A DNA stretch of 64,000 nucleotides. Source: Saprospiraceae bacterium (GTDB taxonomy: Bacteria; Bacteroidota; Bacteroidia; Chitinophagales; Saprospiraceae). A program made the translations under genes and the position numbers. The notes below the pieces were generated by a model. That model made no database searches, had not been told where the DNA came from, and worked only from the letters and a program-made list of their open reading frames with translations. Shown in pieces: positions 6,998 through 18,300 of the stretch. The stretch spans positions 33,817 to 97,816 of the forward strand of contig JADKGL010000005.1 of assembly GCA_016722295.1 (NCBI GenBank), given 5' to 3'. Position 1 is the first letter of the stretch. Each line of letters opens with the position of its first letter.

Positions 6998-8611
6998 ATG
7001 CAAAGAAGAAAATTTCTAATTGATAGTATAACAGGCTTGCCGATTATTATTTTGGCGCCATCTGTATTGGCTGATTTTGCTAAATGTTCACCTAGCCCAG
7101 TCGCATGTAATAAATCAGTAATTGTCGTAGGAGCAGGAATTTCAGGATTGGCTGCTGCAAAAAAACTAAAGGAAAATGGATTTACAGTTACTATACTTGA
7201 GTCGCACGATAAAGTAGGTGGAAGATTGCGAACAAATAGAAGCCTAGGAGTTGCATTTGACGAAGGTGCGAGTTGGATCCATGGAGTAGATGGCAATCCA
7301 ATCACCCAACTAGCGGATCAAGCCGGAATGAAAACAGCTTTTTCAGATGATGAAAGTATTGTTTCTTATGATATCAATAAAGTCCTACGAAGCGATTCTG
7401 AATATGCCGATGCAGAAGATGAATTTTATAGTGTTCTTGAGACATTAAAAAATAAAGGTAAAGCTGATCAAAGTTTTGAAACTGTCTTTAATACTTTATA
7501 CCCGACACAAGCGAAAGATAGATTATGGAAATTCTTTTTGTCAACTTATTTAACATTTGACACTGGAGATTTGGACAAACTTTCTTCCCTACTCTACAAT
7601 GAAGGAGAAGAATTTGGTGGTCAAGAAAGAATTTCAACAAGCGGATATGATACCATTCCAGTATATCTAGCGAATGGAATGAATGTGCAATTAAATCAAC
7701 GAGTAACCAAAGTAGATTATAGTGATACCAAAATAAAAGTAAGTCATAATGGACTAATCAGTGAGGCTGATTTTGTGCTTGTGACTGTGCCATTGGGTGT
7801 CCTAAAAGCCAATAAAATTGAGTTTATTCCATCTTTACCCAACACAAAACAAAATGCAATTCAAAAAATAGGCATGAGTTGTGTAAATAAATTTTTATTA
7901 AAATGGGATATTGCTTTTTGGGATGATGAACATTACATTACCTACACACCTGAGGCAAGAGATAAATTTAATTATTTTGTCAATATAAAAAAGTATCATC
8001 CAAATGTTAATGCATTGATGACATTTGCTTATGCAGATTATGCTAGACAAACAGAAGCTATGTCTGATTCGCAAATCATAGATGAAATCATGTCTCATTT
8101 GAAAGATATGTATGGCAACAATATTCCACAACCAACCAATTTTTTACGCACAAGATGGCAATCCAATGAAAATAGTTATGGAGCATATTCGTACACAGCG
8201 GTAGGATCAGAGATGCAACATTTCGATGAGCTTGCAGAAGAAATCGATGACAAACTATTTTTTGCAGGAGAGCATACTCACATTGATTATTTTTCTACAG
8301 CACATGGAGCGTATTTGAGTGGAATAAGAGAAGCTGACAAATTGATCAAAATTTGCAATACAGTTTCAACTTCAGACCATGATGTTGAATCAGCAATTGA
8401 AATATCTCCTAATCCTGCAACAGACAGCATAAGAATTTATACAAATCTTTCGATAAAGTCGATCACAGTTTATAATGAATTAGGACAAGAACAAGATATC
8501 GAATTAGAAAAAAATAAAAATATCTACATTGAAAAATTGGCCAAAGGAACTTACACAGTAAAAATTGAAACTGATTCTAAAACTGCTGTTAAAAAATTTG
8601 TGAAGAATTAG
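6998..8611 (+). CDS. Flavin-containing amine oxidase with Tat-like signal and T9SS sorting domain
   Basis: 537 residues. The N-terminus MQRRKFLIDSITG resembles a twin-arginine signal, which suits a protein exported folded with FAD. The Rossmann FAD motif VIVVGAGISGLAAAKKL spans 41-57, followed by VGGRLRTN and the substrate-side GASWIHG. The C-terminal FAD/flavin signature FFAGEHTHIDYFSTAHGAYLSG is near 420-442. This is the layout of polyamine/monoamine oxidases, which oxidise amines to aldehydes with release of ammonia and peroxide. From about residue 469 a T9SS type A domain follows (ISPNPATDS...KKFVKN), so the enzyme is probably surface-bound or secreted. The exact substrate is not evident. 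A degraded paralogue lies at 61526-61855. Confidence 0.92.
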   Translation: MQRRKFLIDSITGLPIIILAPSVLADFAKCSPSPVACNKSVIVVGAGISGLAAAKKLKENGFTVTILESHDKVGGRLRTNRSLGVAFDEGASWIHGVDGNPITQLADQAGMKTAFSDDESIVSYDINKVLRSDSEYADAEDEFYSVLETLKNKGKADQSFETVFNTLYPTQAKDRLWKFFLSTYLTFDTGDLDKLSSLLYNEGEEFGGQERISTSGYDTIPVYLANGMNVQLNQRVTKVDYSDTKIKVSHNGLISEADFVLVTVPLGVLKANKIEFIPSLPNTKQNAIQKIGMSCVNKFLLKWDIAFWDDEHYITYTPEARDKFNYFVNIKKYHPNVNALMTFAYADYARQTEAMSDSQIIDEIMSHLKDMYGNNIPQPTNFLRTRWQSNENSYGAYSYTAVGSEMQHFDELAEEIDDKLFFAGEHTHIDYFSTAHGAYLSGIREADKLIKICNTVSTSDHDVESAIEISPNPATDSIRIYTNLSIKSITVYNELGQEQDIELEKNKNIYIEKLAKGTYTVKIETDSKTAVKKFVKN

Positions 8612-8704
8612 AGTTTTTTATTACAAAGAAAAGTTTAATTAAAAAGAATCGAATCTAAGTAGCATATCAATAAAATTTATTCTTCAATTAAAAAAAAATT
8701 AGTT

Positions 8705-8712
8705 TAAATTTG
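8705..8712 (+). promoter_or_regulatory. Candidate -7 promoter element of the Asp-box protein gene
   Basis: TAAATTTG matches TAnnTTTG, 29 bp before the chosen ATG at 8742. No clear -33 TTG is present. Confidence 0.4.
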
Positions 8713-8741
8713 ATCAGCAATTGCAATTCAAAAAAATAAAT

Positions 8742-10529
8742 ATGAAAAAATACTATAATTTATTTTCACTATTTTTTTTATTATGCCTTTGCATCAATAC
8801 TTCATTGTCTCAATGGAAAACCAATGGCCCTTATTGCGGAAGCATTACCTGCATTGCATCTAGTGGTAATAAAATATATGCAGGCACATTTGACAGTGGC
8901 ATTTTTATGTCTTCTGATAATGGAAATTCATGGTCAACAAACAACAATTTCCACCATTTAATTTCTTCCATTAATATCAAAGATAATACGATTTATGTTG
9001 GTACAGAATCTGGATTATATACGTCAAATGACGAAGGAAACTCTTGGTCTGAAATTAAAATCAATTCAAACACAGGCAATGTTCAACTTATTGCCTTTAA
9101 TGGCGATGATCTTTACGTTACCCATGGTTTTGATGGTTTATTTTTAAGTTCTGATAATGGTAAAACTTGGACATCATTGAAGGATAAAATGCCTTATAAC
9201 TTGGTAAGCTGTATTGCATTCAAAGGATCAACAATTTTCGTCGGGACAAATAGTGAAGGTGTATTTTCATCCCCAGACAAAGGCAATACTTGGACTAAAA
9301 TAAGTAATGATTTAAAAATAAAAGATATACATACTTTAAAAATTATAGGGAATACTATACTTGCTGGCACTAGATATAAGGGTGTGTTTTCATCTAATGA
9401 TAATGGTCAATCGTGGACAGATGTAAGTCATGATGTGCTAAAAGAGGGAATAAGCACTATAGATGTCATTGACAACAATATCTTTGTTGCTACAGGTGAA
9501 AATGGAATGTTTATATCATCAGATAATGCTGCAACTTGGACTGAAATAAATTCAGGTATAACTGATAAAAAAATAATCACTACAACAACTATTGGTAAAA
9601 AAATATTTGCAGGAACAAAAAATGGTGGAATGTTTTTATCTACCAACGGTGGAAATAAATGGACTTCTGTAAATAATGGTTTTTCAAATTCTGATATTAG
9701 GTCAATTGCAATTAGTGGACAAAATTGTTTTGCTGCTACTTCAAATGGTGTGTATATTACAGACAATAATGGCAACTCATGGAAAGCTGCAAACAATGGA
9801 TTAACCAATACCAATATCACATCTATAGCAGCTCATAAAAAAAATATTTTTGCTGGAATAAATTATGTCGGAATTTATTATTCTTCAAATAATGGCAATT
9901 CTTGGACTGAAGTAAATAATGGATTAACTCATAAAGGTATAAATGTGCTCTCAACTAACGGAAACTATGTTTTCGCTGGAACATACGGTGGTGTTTATGT
10001 CTCTGATAACAATGGGACTTCATGGACGGTTTCTAATACTGGTCTAAGCAACACCAAAGTTTTTGCATTGTCAATCATGGACAATACGATTCTAGCAGGA
10101 ACATTCGGTGGCGGTGTGTTTAAGTCAACCAATAACGGAAATTCGTGGACAGCTATAAATAATGGCTTAAACAATCTAAATGTAAGATCAATAAAGACTG
10201 ATGGAAAAATAATAGTCGCAGGTACTCTAAATAACGCTTTCCTGTCACAAGATAATGGAAACTCATGGAAATCAATTACTGATAACATTCCAAAAAATAC
10301 TACAAAAGATAATACAGTAAATTCAATAGAAATAATTAAAAACAATATTCTTCTAGGAATCAACAATAATTTGTTTCTATCACCTGATCAAGGCAATACA
10401 TGGAAAGTAATAAATAATGATATACCACCCAAATATGTCATGACATTGACTTCTAATGAAAATTATATTTTTTCTGGTTTGGGTGGCAGAAGTGTGTGGA
10501 CATGTCCTATAAATGAAATATTAAAATAA
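8742..10529 (+). CDS. Secreted Asp-box (BNR/sialidase-type) beta-propeller repeat protein
   Basis: 595 residues from the ATG at 8742. An upstream extension to 8721 uses a TTG and is not needed. The N-terminus is a signal peptide (KKYYNLFSLFFLLCLCINTSLSQ). The mature part holds about 13 Asp-box motifs (SSDNGNSWS, SSDNGKTWT, STNNGNSWT and similar), each after a beta pattern ending in a small-residue AGT. This is the WD40/YVTN-like propeller style seen in BNR, sortilin and Ycf48-like proteins. Such folds usually bind ligands or glycans. The catalytic residues of sialidases are not evident, so enzyme activity should not be assumed. It lacks a recognisable T9SS C-terminal domain, unlike most secreted neighbours. 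Confidence 0.88.
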   Translation: MKKYYNLFSLFFLLCLCINTSLSQWKTNGPYCGSITCIASSGNKIYAGTFDSGIFMSSDNGNSWSTNNNFHHLISSINIKDNTIYVGTESGLYTSNDEGNSWSEIKINSNTGNVQLIAFNGDDLYVTHGFDGLFLSSDNGKTWTSLKDKMPYNLVSCIAFKGSTIFVGTNSEGVFSSPDKGNTWTKISNDLKIKDIHTLKIIGNTILAGTRYKGVFSSNDNGQSWTDVSHDVLKEGISTIDVIDNNIFVATGENGMFISSDNAATWTEINSGITDKKIITTTTIGKKIFAGTKNGGMFLSTNGGNKWTSVNNGFSNSDIRSIAISGQNCFAATSNGVYITDNNGNSWKAANNGLTNTNITSIAAHKKNIFAGINYVGIYYSSNNGNSWTEVNNGLTHKGINVLSTNGNYVFAGTYGGVYVSDNNGTSWTVSNTGLSNTKVFALSIMDNTILAGTFGGGVFKSTNNGNSWTAINNGLNNLNVRSIKTDGKIIVAGTLNNAFLSQDNGNSWKSITDNIPKNTTKDNTVNSIEIIKNNILLGINNNLFLSPDQGNTWKVINNDIPPKYVMTLTSNENYIFSGLGGRSVWTCPINEILK

Positions 10530-10565
10530 AAAATAATTTGCTATAAACTTATTTTCTATTAAGGT

Positions 10566-11183
10566 CTAATTGTTGATCTTATAAGTCAGACCAATTGAAA
10601 TCCCTTGATTATAAAATTTTGACTTTAAAACATTTCCATTTATATCTCTAGATTCAATCAAACTTCTACTTGTCGAAAGCAATCCTCGATTAAATCGTAA
10701 TCCAATTTCAAATTTATTGTATGGGCGCACTGAAACTCCAGCTATGAGTCCAACATCATACTTTCGATCAACCAAATATTTTATAAAACTAGAGTCTTTT
10801 TTTTCAAATTTTGAACTCACTTTATAAGCATATTCAAGACCAATTATTAATGAGAACTTTTTTATTGGAGAATAATTTGCTAGTAAAGGAAGAGCAAAAT
10901 AATTCAAATCTACTTTCTGCTCAGCTTGTCCGAAAGAACTAATTACTGTTCCTCTATTTACAAAACCTGGCTCCATTTTTAATTCTAGTTCATCATCAAT
11001 TTTATAAGCTGCTACCAAACTAAATTGATATCCTAGTTTATAGCTTGACTCTGTATCTCCGAAATCTTCTACTACCAAAGTACTGTAATTCGATCCTACC
11101 GAAAAACCATAGTTGAAATTTTGTGAATTTACAGTTAGAGCAATAGCATTAAAAATTGCAAAAATTAGAATTCTTTTCATCAT
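10566..11183 (-). CDS. Outer-membrane beta-barrel protein (PorT-like)
   Basis: 205 residues with a signal peptide (MMKRILIFAIFNAIALTVNSQ). Alternating hydrophobic/polar strands follow, ending with an aromatic-containing final strand and asparagines (GISIGLTYKINN). The pattern GFSVGSNYSTLV ... ELKMEPGFVNRG ... FEIGLRFNRGL matches the Bacteroidota 'outer membrane protein beta-barrel' domain family of about 200 residues. Function is unknown, as for most small barrels of this type. It is convergent with the upstream propeller gene, with a 36-bp gap. Confidence 0.8.
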   Translation of the reverse strand: MMKRILIFAIFNAIALTVNSQNFNYGFSVGSNYSTLVVEDFGDTESSYKLGYQFSLVAAYKIDDELELKMEPGFVNRGTVISSFGQAEQKVDLNYFALPLLANYSPIKKFSLIIGLEYAYKVSSKFEKKDSSFIKYLVDRKYDVGLIAGVSVRPYNKFEIGLRFNRGLLSTSRSLIESRDINGNVLKSKFYNQGISIGLTYKINN

Positions 11184-11447
11184 TAGAATGTTTGAATATT
11201 GAATTAAATAGCTTGAACAGTTGACAAATCAATTATTATTAAAACGGTAGAGATACATAATTTATTGTAAATTCCAAATCCAACTTACTTGAATAACTAT
11301 TCCTAATTTTTTTTCTTGCCCAATAATCCAATACATAGCAAAAAACGACTGAGCTATTTGGCAAATTCCTACAAATAAAATAAATTATCAAAAATTTGAA
11401 AAAAAGATTTTTGTCCTATATTTGTTTTAATATGATTATTTTAAATA

Positions 11448-11600
11448 TAAATAAATTTATTCAAAAACAACAAGCTAAACTTTAAGTCTTCAACATTCCC
11501 ACATTAGTCTTTCTTTGACAATTGAAGCAAAAAGCCTAATGTGGAAATATTGAAATCTCATGTGTTTCAAGAAAATACAAAATTCGCTTTAGTCTTCAAT
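11448..11600. repeat. Dispersed intergenic repeat, copy 1, with hairpin
   Basis: About 150 bp that aligns by eye (roughly three quarters identical) to 31073-31220. Shared landmarks are ATTCAAAAA.CAACAA, TTAAACTTTAAGT, CAAAAAGCCT and AATACAAAA. Within copy 1 a perfect 9-bp inverted repeat, CCACATTAG (11499-11507) and CTAATGTGG (11536-11544), encloses a 28-nt loop. The rest of the 11184-11607 gap is AT-rich and holds nothing else I can name. Confidence 0.6.
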
Positions 11601-11607
11601 ATTACTT

Positions 11608-12150
11608 TTAATTTGAAGTGGCTAACACAGAAGCTATACCTGCAAAAGCAATATTTGGATTTTGCTTACCTGTCAAAGGATATTTTCCACAATGAATTGT
11701 GATACTTGACTTACCCAGCTTCCTTGCAATTGATTCTCCAAGATTGATATCTCTATTCACAGAAAATTGGTTAAATGGAGCTGTTCCCTTATACTTTGCC
11801 ATTTTTGCTTCAAGGGTTTTTGAAGATTGAAGTATAGAAAACACAACTCTGTTTCCTTGCTCAGCAAGACTCAGCTTCACAGCAGCTAAATCCTTATTTC
11901 GCGAATAATTTAATGCTTCTAGTTCACTTTCAAATAAGACTATATCCCAACCAAGAAAGCAAGCTCCTGCTTCTTTACAGCCATCACCTTGACATTCTTC
12001 AAACCCACCATGTCCTGCGTAAGTTGCATAAACTATATTGGTAGGATTATTGGTAATTGCATAGGTTTCAACTTTTACAGTTTGAGTATCGTCATTCTTG
12101 CTACATGACATAATAAATAAGTAAATAAAAACCACTAATACTTTTTTCAT
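11608..12150 (-). CDS. Hypothetical lipoprotein
   Basis: 180 residues with a lipoprotein signal: MKKVLVVFIYLFIMSCSKND, lipobox Cys16, acidic residues after it. The mature part has a Cys-rich patch (ECQGDGCKEAGACF, about residues 53-66) and later HCGKYP. It ends IAFAGIASVLATSN. I do not recognise a family. Predicted to sit in a membrane facing the periplasm or surface. It lies 425 bp upstream of the barrel gene on the same strand, with a dispersed repeat between them. Confidence 0.7.
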   Translation of the reverse strand: MKKVLVVFIYLFIMSCSKNDDTQTVKVETYAITNNPTNIVYATYAGHGGFEECQGDGCKEAGACFLGWDIVLFESELEALNYSRNKDLAAVKLSLAEQGNRVVFSILQSSKTLEAKMAKYKGTAPFNQFSVNRDINLGESIARKLGKSSITIHCGKYPLTGKQNPNIAFAGIASVLATSN

Positions 12151-12426
12151 TTTTTAAATTTTTTTGATTAATAATAATATTTCTAAAAACAATGCATTGT
12201 CAACAACTTACAAGAATGAATTCGTTTCACTTATAAACCATCAGAGTATATAAATCTCCATTGAATTATGCCATCACACAATTCTTATAGAGATTGACAG
12301 GAAACTTTCAATTTTGTCTCTTTAATGTCTTTATGTCCAATTAATTTTAAAGCCCGGCCAATTCTGTTTGAGCATCATCTGCAGTAAACAAAAAACTGAA
12401 GACTTTTTTCTATTGTGAAAATATGA

Positions 12427-14643
12427 TCATTCTAACTTCAAAAGCACAAACTTCGACACAAGTTTAGGCAGCGTAGCTTTTGTAAGTTCTATATAATACA
12501 ATCCTTCCGACAGATGTGCATTATTGATCAAATAATTGTTTTTTATCTGCTTTGCAGCATAAACAGTTTGACCCATTTGATTAAGAATTTTTAGATCAGC
12601 GTGATTGTACTTTTCATGCAACTTTATTAAGAATATGCCTTGATTTGGATTAGGAATGATTTCCATATATTCTGATGCCTTTTCAAATGGCTTCACATCA
12701 ACAGAAATGATATTTTTGGCTATTTGATGAGTAACTTTTTGGGTTACTATAGGAGAATTGTAGTCAAAATATATTTCAGCTTCATTATGTATTTTACTAC
12801 CCAACAATGCATTTTCATTGGGTTTAATTCGAAATTTAAAATATCCTTGCGATCCGAATTCATCCAATCTTTGAGGAGGAAGCAGGATGTTCAAAAACTT
12901 GACTTCAAGCAATCTATCTTCTATAGTGAAAGAAAAATTTGGAGAAGATGCAGATACCATCTCGAATGTAGTAAGATTCAATTTGTCATCCAATTGATCC
13001 TTGAGAATCACTTGAAAGGCTGTATCTTTTCCAGTATTTTGGAATCGTATCAAATACTCAATTTTGTCTGACCTGTCGATAATGGAATTGATACCATATC
13101 CTTTCGGTGTTCCAGTTTTATCATTTGGATCATAGGAAGTTACAGATTCATTGCACTGTTTATCTACAAATAAGTCTTCATCATCTTCTTTGAACATATT
13201 CACATAACCTAAACTCATAAGCACAGAAGGATTCTGTTGGTATTGACAATACTCAACAGCCAACGTTGGTGATGAAAATCCTGGATGGTTTTTTACTTGA
13301 TTTACAAACATACGATAAGTCTTTCCATTCGAAGGACGCTCTATAATTAAATGTTGATTTCTGTTCAACTGAAAGTCAGAACTTTGCATCGGCAAAATAT
13401 CATCTTCCACAATAAAGTACTGACTTTTTTCTTCCATATCGCCATCTCCTGAATTCCATATATCAAATATGACTTTATCTTTATCACATTGAGAAGATAA
13501 TTTGATACTTGCACCATTCCATAAACTACTAGGATTGCAGATCGAATCTGGATAAATATGTGCATCAATACAATGCGTCATGCCTAATTTTGCATTAATA
13601 CAATCATTCTTAACATTGAGTGTAAACTGCCCTGATTCAAAAATATTAATATCACCTAAGTTATAATAAATATATGGTAATTCAATTCTGTCAGGAGTTT
13701 TACTGCTTGATAAAAATTGCAAGTGCGGATCCAATTTCAAGACTACTGAAGCATTACTTGCTGCTTCAGTTCCTGTATTTGAATATTGAATTTTATAATT
13801 CCAGACTTCACAAAACCGTGGAACGGAATTCAGACTTACGTCAACATTCATCAATGGACATTTTAAAAATATTTTTCTGCCATACTCCAAATTGATTTCC
13901 GTTGTTGTGCTGTCTAAATCTACTAAGATCCAATCTGAGCAAACTGTTACATAGGGGTTTCTATAATCTATTTTGAAATAATGCTTTCCATAATTTTGTT
14001 CTCTAATTAAATAAAAAGATCTATTTCCTCTTGTTACTATTTTGTTATTAAAACTATCAAGTACAACGATATCATATTCTTTTTCTTCGCCAGAATCATA
14101 GATACAATTACTATTCTCATCGTCAAATACAAAAGCAGAGTAAGGTATTTTTTTACAAGATTTGCCAGAACCTTTTACTTGAATTTGATAATCACAAACA
14201 GCTCCACTACATCCATCTAAAAATAAAGAGTAAACTTTATCACATTCCAAATTAGCAGCAAATGTAATAGATTTTTCAGTGCATATTCCGGAGCAAAATA
14301 CTGGTCTATTTTCAAAACATTCCTCAACTAATCCAACTTGCAATCCGTCATCACTTCTTTCACAATTTGAAACATTTATTGTGAACGTAAATAATCCTTC
14401 ATTTCCTTGAAACTTATACCAAACAGTATTATGAGGAACACCAGTTGAAGAATCCCTACAAGGTAGAAATGCTGTAGGATTTGAAAACGCTATCATTCTA
14501 CAAATCAGTCCGTTGATCTCCATTGGATGATTAAGAATTGGTGCATCTTCACAGGTTTCACTGTGAGGTGGTGTACATTGACTTATAAGATTTTCATTAA
14601 CTGAGAAAGCCAATAAGAGAATGAGTATAAGTTTATATTTCAT
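12427..14643 (-). CDS. Large secreted T9SS protein with DUF11/DUF7619-like region
   Basis: 738 residues with signal peptide MKYKLILILLLAFSVNEN. The N-terminal third is Cys-rich (HSETCEDAPILN, FTINVSNCERSDDG), resembling the beta-sandwich adhesion modules of Bacteroidota. The middle holds a conserved-repeat-like beta domain (YKIQYSNTGTEAASNASVVLKLDP). The block near residues 505-640 (TSYDPNDKTGTPKGYG, IRFQNTGKDTAFQVILKDQLD, NEAEIYFDYNSPIVT) is the DUF7619/DUF11-type domain often found just before a sorting domain. The T9SS type A domain starts IIPNPNQGIF. Likely exported and cell-surface attached, with an adhesive or structural role inferred. Confidence 0.87.
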   Translation of the reverse strand: MKYKLILILLLAFSVNENLISQCTPPHSETCEDAPILNHPMEINGLICRMIAFSNPTAFLPCRDSSTGVPHNTVWYKFQGNEGLFTFTINVSNCERSDDGLQVGLVEECFENRPVFCSGICTEKSITFAANLECDKVYSLFLDGCSGAVCDYQIQVKGSGKSCKKIPYSAFVFDDENSNCIYDSGEEKEYDIVVLDSFNNKIVTRGNRSFYLIREQNYGKHYFKIDYRNPYVTVCSDWILVDLDSTTTEINLEYGRKIFLKCPLMNVDVSLNSVPRFCEVWNYKIQYSNTGTEAASNASVVLKLDPHLQFLSSSKTPDRIELPYIYYNLGDINIFESGQFTLNVKNDCINAKLGMTHCIDAHIYPDSICNPSSLWNGASIKLSSQCDKDKVIFDIWNSGDGDMEEKSQYFIVEDDILPMQSSDFQLNRNQHLIIERPSNGKTYRMFVNQVKNHPGFSSPTLAVEYCQYQQNPSVLMSLGYVNMFKEDDEDLFVDKQCNESVTSYDPNDKTGTPKGYGINSIIDRSDKIEYLIRFQNTGKDTAFQVILKDQLDDKLNLTTFEMVSASSPNFSFTIEDRLLEVKFLNILLPPQRLDEFGSQGYFKFRIKPNENALLGSKIHNEAEIYFDYNSPIVTQKVTHQIAKNIISVDVKPFEKASEYMEIIPNPNQGIFLIKLHEKYNHADLKILNQMGQTVYAAKQIKNNYLINNAHLSEGLYYIELTKATLPKLVSKFVLLKLE

Positions 14644-14697
14644 GATAATTATTTTTTAAAGCTAATAAGATTGTTTCACTTTTTCAATATTGTGATA

Positions 14698-14728
14698 CAA
14701 ATGTAGGATTGTGATCCCTGTTGCCAAA
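14698..14728 (-). promoter_or_regulatory. Promoter of the DUF7619-like T9SS gene
   Basis: On the minus strand TTTG (complement of 14725-14728), 19 bp, then TACATTTG (complement of 14698-14705). This fits the Bacteroidota -33/-7 consensus well and gives a leader of about 50 nt before the ATG at 14643. Confidence 0.6.
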
Positions 14729-15202
14729 GTAAAATTTATGCATTTTGTAGCTAATCTAAATAAGTATAACAAAATTAAAGTATTGATTTATAAGGAATTA
14801 TTAGTAAATTTTGTAATAAAAATAACTGAAAATACAACTTTCCCGAGCTCTGCTTTTTACTTATTGAGAAAGAAAATTTTAAATTTTCTTCAATTCTCAT
14901 GAAAAATTATTAGGATTATTCGGCGAGTTCTTAAAATTTAAAAACGTGAGACAAGTGATATTGGGGAAATAAAATATGTCTCGTAAAAACTAGAATTGCA
15001 TTATAAATTAATATTTGAAACTTTAGATGTAAGTAATATTCAAGATCATCCCCAGATATTGTGCTCCAATTTTTAATCTAAATTTCGTCTAAATAATATT
15101 AAAGTAACTCTTTGAACCCTTTCTTGAAGCTATGCAAAGCTTATAGCGTTAGATTCTCTGTTGGATTCGCATAAAAAAGTCAAAATGAAAGCCAAATTAA
15201 AA
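14729..15202. other. Intergenic stretch with no gene
   Basis: AT-rich. A 63-codon plus-strand ORF (14711-14902) overlaps the promoter and has no protein-like features. I see no RNA gene. A fragment near 14925-14950 (GGCGAGTTCTTAAAA) resembles the right arm of terminators found after other T9SS genes in the window. Confidence 0.35.
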
Positions 15203-15234
15203 TAGCTCTGACAATAAATTTATCATCAGAGCTA
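15203..15234 (-). terminator. Hairpin terminator of the 1743-residue T9SS gene
   Basis: Perfect 9-bp inverted repeat TAGCTCTGA (15203-15211) and TCAGAGCTA (15226-15234), followed on the minus strand by TTTTAATTT. It lies about 70 bp after the stop of the gene at 15303-20534. Confidence 0.6.
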
Positions 15235-15302
15235 ATTTCAAAAACCGTTTATTAATTCGTGAACACTTTTACATTTTTATTATTTTTCTGAGCTTAGTAT
15301 TG

Positions 15303-18300
15303 TTAATTAATCAGTTTTATGATCTGACTTTGATTTGTGTTTTCGCATTGAATGAGAAACACACCTGTATTGAAATCAGCACAAGGTATTTGTATTTCTT
15401 GCGAGCCATCTGCAAGATTTCTTTTTGATTGAGCTAATAATATTCCTTGTATATTATAAATGCGAAGACTAACTTCTTGAAGATTTTCAGAATGGATTTT
15501 CAATTTTATTTGTTGCCCATCTTTTTCGACAGAACTAATCAGAAAAGTATTTTTGTTTTCTTCGTCATCTAGTATTAATACATGTGCCTTAAGCTCTTGA
15601 TCATAAAATTCTGATTTGAATTCTTCCTGTCTAATTGAGTAAAGTGATACATTCTTTCTATCCTCTTTGAGACGGATATAGAAAAGTATATCGCCCTTTT
15701 GAACTATTTTAGCTCTGTCCGTCGTATAAGCTATTTTTAGTCGTCCATCATCAATTAAGTAATGCTCTTCTTCTATCTCAAGAGCTGCACTAGAGATAGA
15801 CTCAATTTGGCAAGAGTTTAATTCTATCCCTAATTGTATGCCAGTCATGTTCAACTCTTGTCCAGCAATAATTGCTATGGTTCTATCTTGTAAAAATTGA
15901 TAACTTAGTTTATGTTTTTCTTTCTGTCTTGTTGCAAGATTAGTTTCCCCAATTATACTTGCAGATGCATTCACATCTCCAATTTTTACTCCTATAAAAT
16001 CCAGATTATTTTTGTCTTCATTTATCGACTCAATTTCAATTTTTTCTTCGAAAGGAAAAACGGAATGTAAATCTTTGAATACATGAGACTTTGACACAAA
16101 TCTCCATGAATCATTTTTACTGAATTGAGGAATAACTCCCAATATCAATTTTCGAATTTCTGAAATATCTGCAGCTGTTATTGTACTCGTCTTATTTACA
16201 TCTGCCGCTATATATTGAAATGGCGTATCAAACTGTTTGACTCCCAATATATGTTTCTGTATCATTAAAATATCTTGAGTAGACACACCATTACTTGGAT
16301 TTTCATTGTGTGTCGGTTTGATAGTATAACTATGATTTTTGATCAAATTTTGGAATGCATATACTCCTTGATTATTCGTCTTTGATTCATTTATTATTTG
16401 TCCTGCTTCAACTAATTTAACTGATACTTCAGGCATTAGTATACCAGTAGTAGATCTAATATGTCCATCCGAAGCTAAATTTGTTGTACCACACACTTTA
16501 TTTGGATCTTGCAAAACCAATGTCACCTCACAATAATCTTCATTCCCATATTCATCGACTACATATACTTTAATAGTATTTTGACCAATATTTGCGCAGG
16601 TCAATTTCATGGAAGTTTGGTATGTATTATTTACCTTGAAAAAATATTGTAATCGATCTTTTGGTGTACAATTGTCTTCACTATTCAAATTAAAATCTTT
16701 TGCCCATATTTCGATTTCTTTTGAACTTGGCATGACTGTAGTCGTGATAGATGTTACACAATATGGTGTAGGTTTTTTCTTATCCACGACTGTAATAATA
16801 AAACTACATTTACTTTCATTTCCACAAGCATCTTTGACTAAATAAGTTATCTTATGTTTTCCTAAAGGATAAATATTCGAAGCATCATTGCCAGGACCTG
16901 AAAACAAATACTCAATACCAGGAGACAAACCATCATTATTGATATCAACAGAGTGATACCATACTAACCTAGAACTGTCTGTACAATCATCTTTTGCCAA
17001 ACCTCTCAACTCAATTCGGCCTCCACATCCAGGCCCAAAAGTTTCGATCGTTCTATCTGCACAGGAAGAAGTAAAAACTGGACCAACTGTATTCGTTACT
17101 TTAATAGTCTGAACCCAAGTCCAATATCCTCTAGGGTTACTTGCATTAGGGTCATAAATACACCAATCCAAAATGATCCATTTTCTTAGAATTTTGATAC
17201 AAGCATCTGGCTCTAATTCAAACAATTGATCTGTGTGTGTAGTCACGATTTGATTACATGCATCTGCTCCAATCACTCTTGGCATACCTGTTACATTTGG
17301 ATTCAAATCAGGGACATTTGCGCAAACTGTATTGCTTGTAAAATCTCTTGGCCACTGAACAGTAACATTAGCTGGATCGATATCCTGAATTGTAATCGTT
17401 TGTGTGCAATAAGATCTTAAACCAACAGAATCTATAGCTTCAAAATATCTTGTGATCGTACCACTACCACATTTCAAATTAAATCTAGGAGCTAACTCAT
17501 TTACTCTAGCGCCACAGCCATCATAAGCATAACCATCTTGAAGTGGTCCGTTTGCTTTAAGACCTGGGTCATTAATCACAATAGGTTTGCGAAGCGAAAT
17601 ATCTGTCACTACATTTCCAAAAACTTTTACATCACTATAATCAAATGCACAACTAACTGTAATATTTGATGGACAAAAAATTACAGGAGCAATTTTATCT
17701 TGCACTACGACCTCAACCATACAGGTATTTGAATTACCAGACTTATCCCATACTTGCAACGACACCATTATCGTTTTTCCAATATCTTTACAACAGAAAA
17801 ACACATAGGGTCCCCATTGATCCCCATTTGGTGTCGAACATGGATCTCCATTATCCATCCTTTTTACTTCAAATCTATCAAGCATACAATTGTCATGTGA
17901 GCCATCATCAAAAGTATAAGCTTCAATTTTTGCTGTACCATCTATAGTCAAAGTCACTACAGTCTTTTGATCACAAACTGCCACTGGTGGAACCTGATCA
18001 ATCACTGTGACTTCTGTAAAACATTCTGAACTATTTCCACAACCATCAGTCACCACAAATGAAACCAAATTTAAACCATGCGGTAATCCCGTAACTGAAT
18101 AATATCCATTTGGTAATAGTTTTATATTATTCAAACTGGTTCCAATTTTTGTTGGGCCATTGGGAGAAGAGATTTTATAACTTACCTCGATGGATACACT
18201 ATCGGAACATTCTTTAATTACTTTAGGTGGTGGAATGATTGCAGTACCTGTACAAGTCCAAACATCTGTACTTATTGTAATGTCTGGTGAACACAAAATT

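Noticed and set aside
14711..14902. 63-codon ORF on the plus strand
   Set aside because: It overlaps a strong minus-strand promoter and has no protein-like features.
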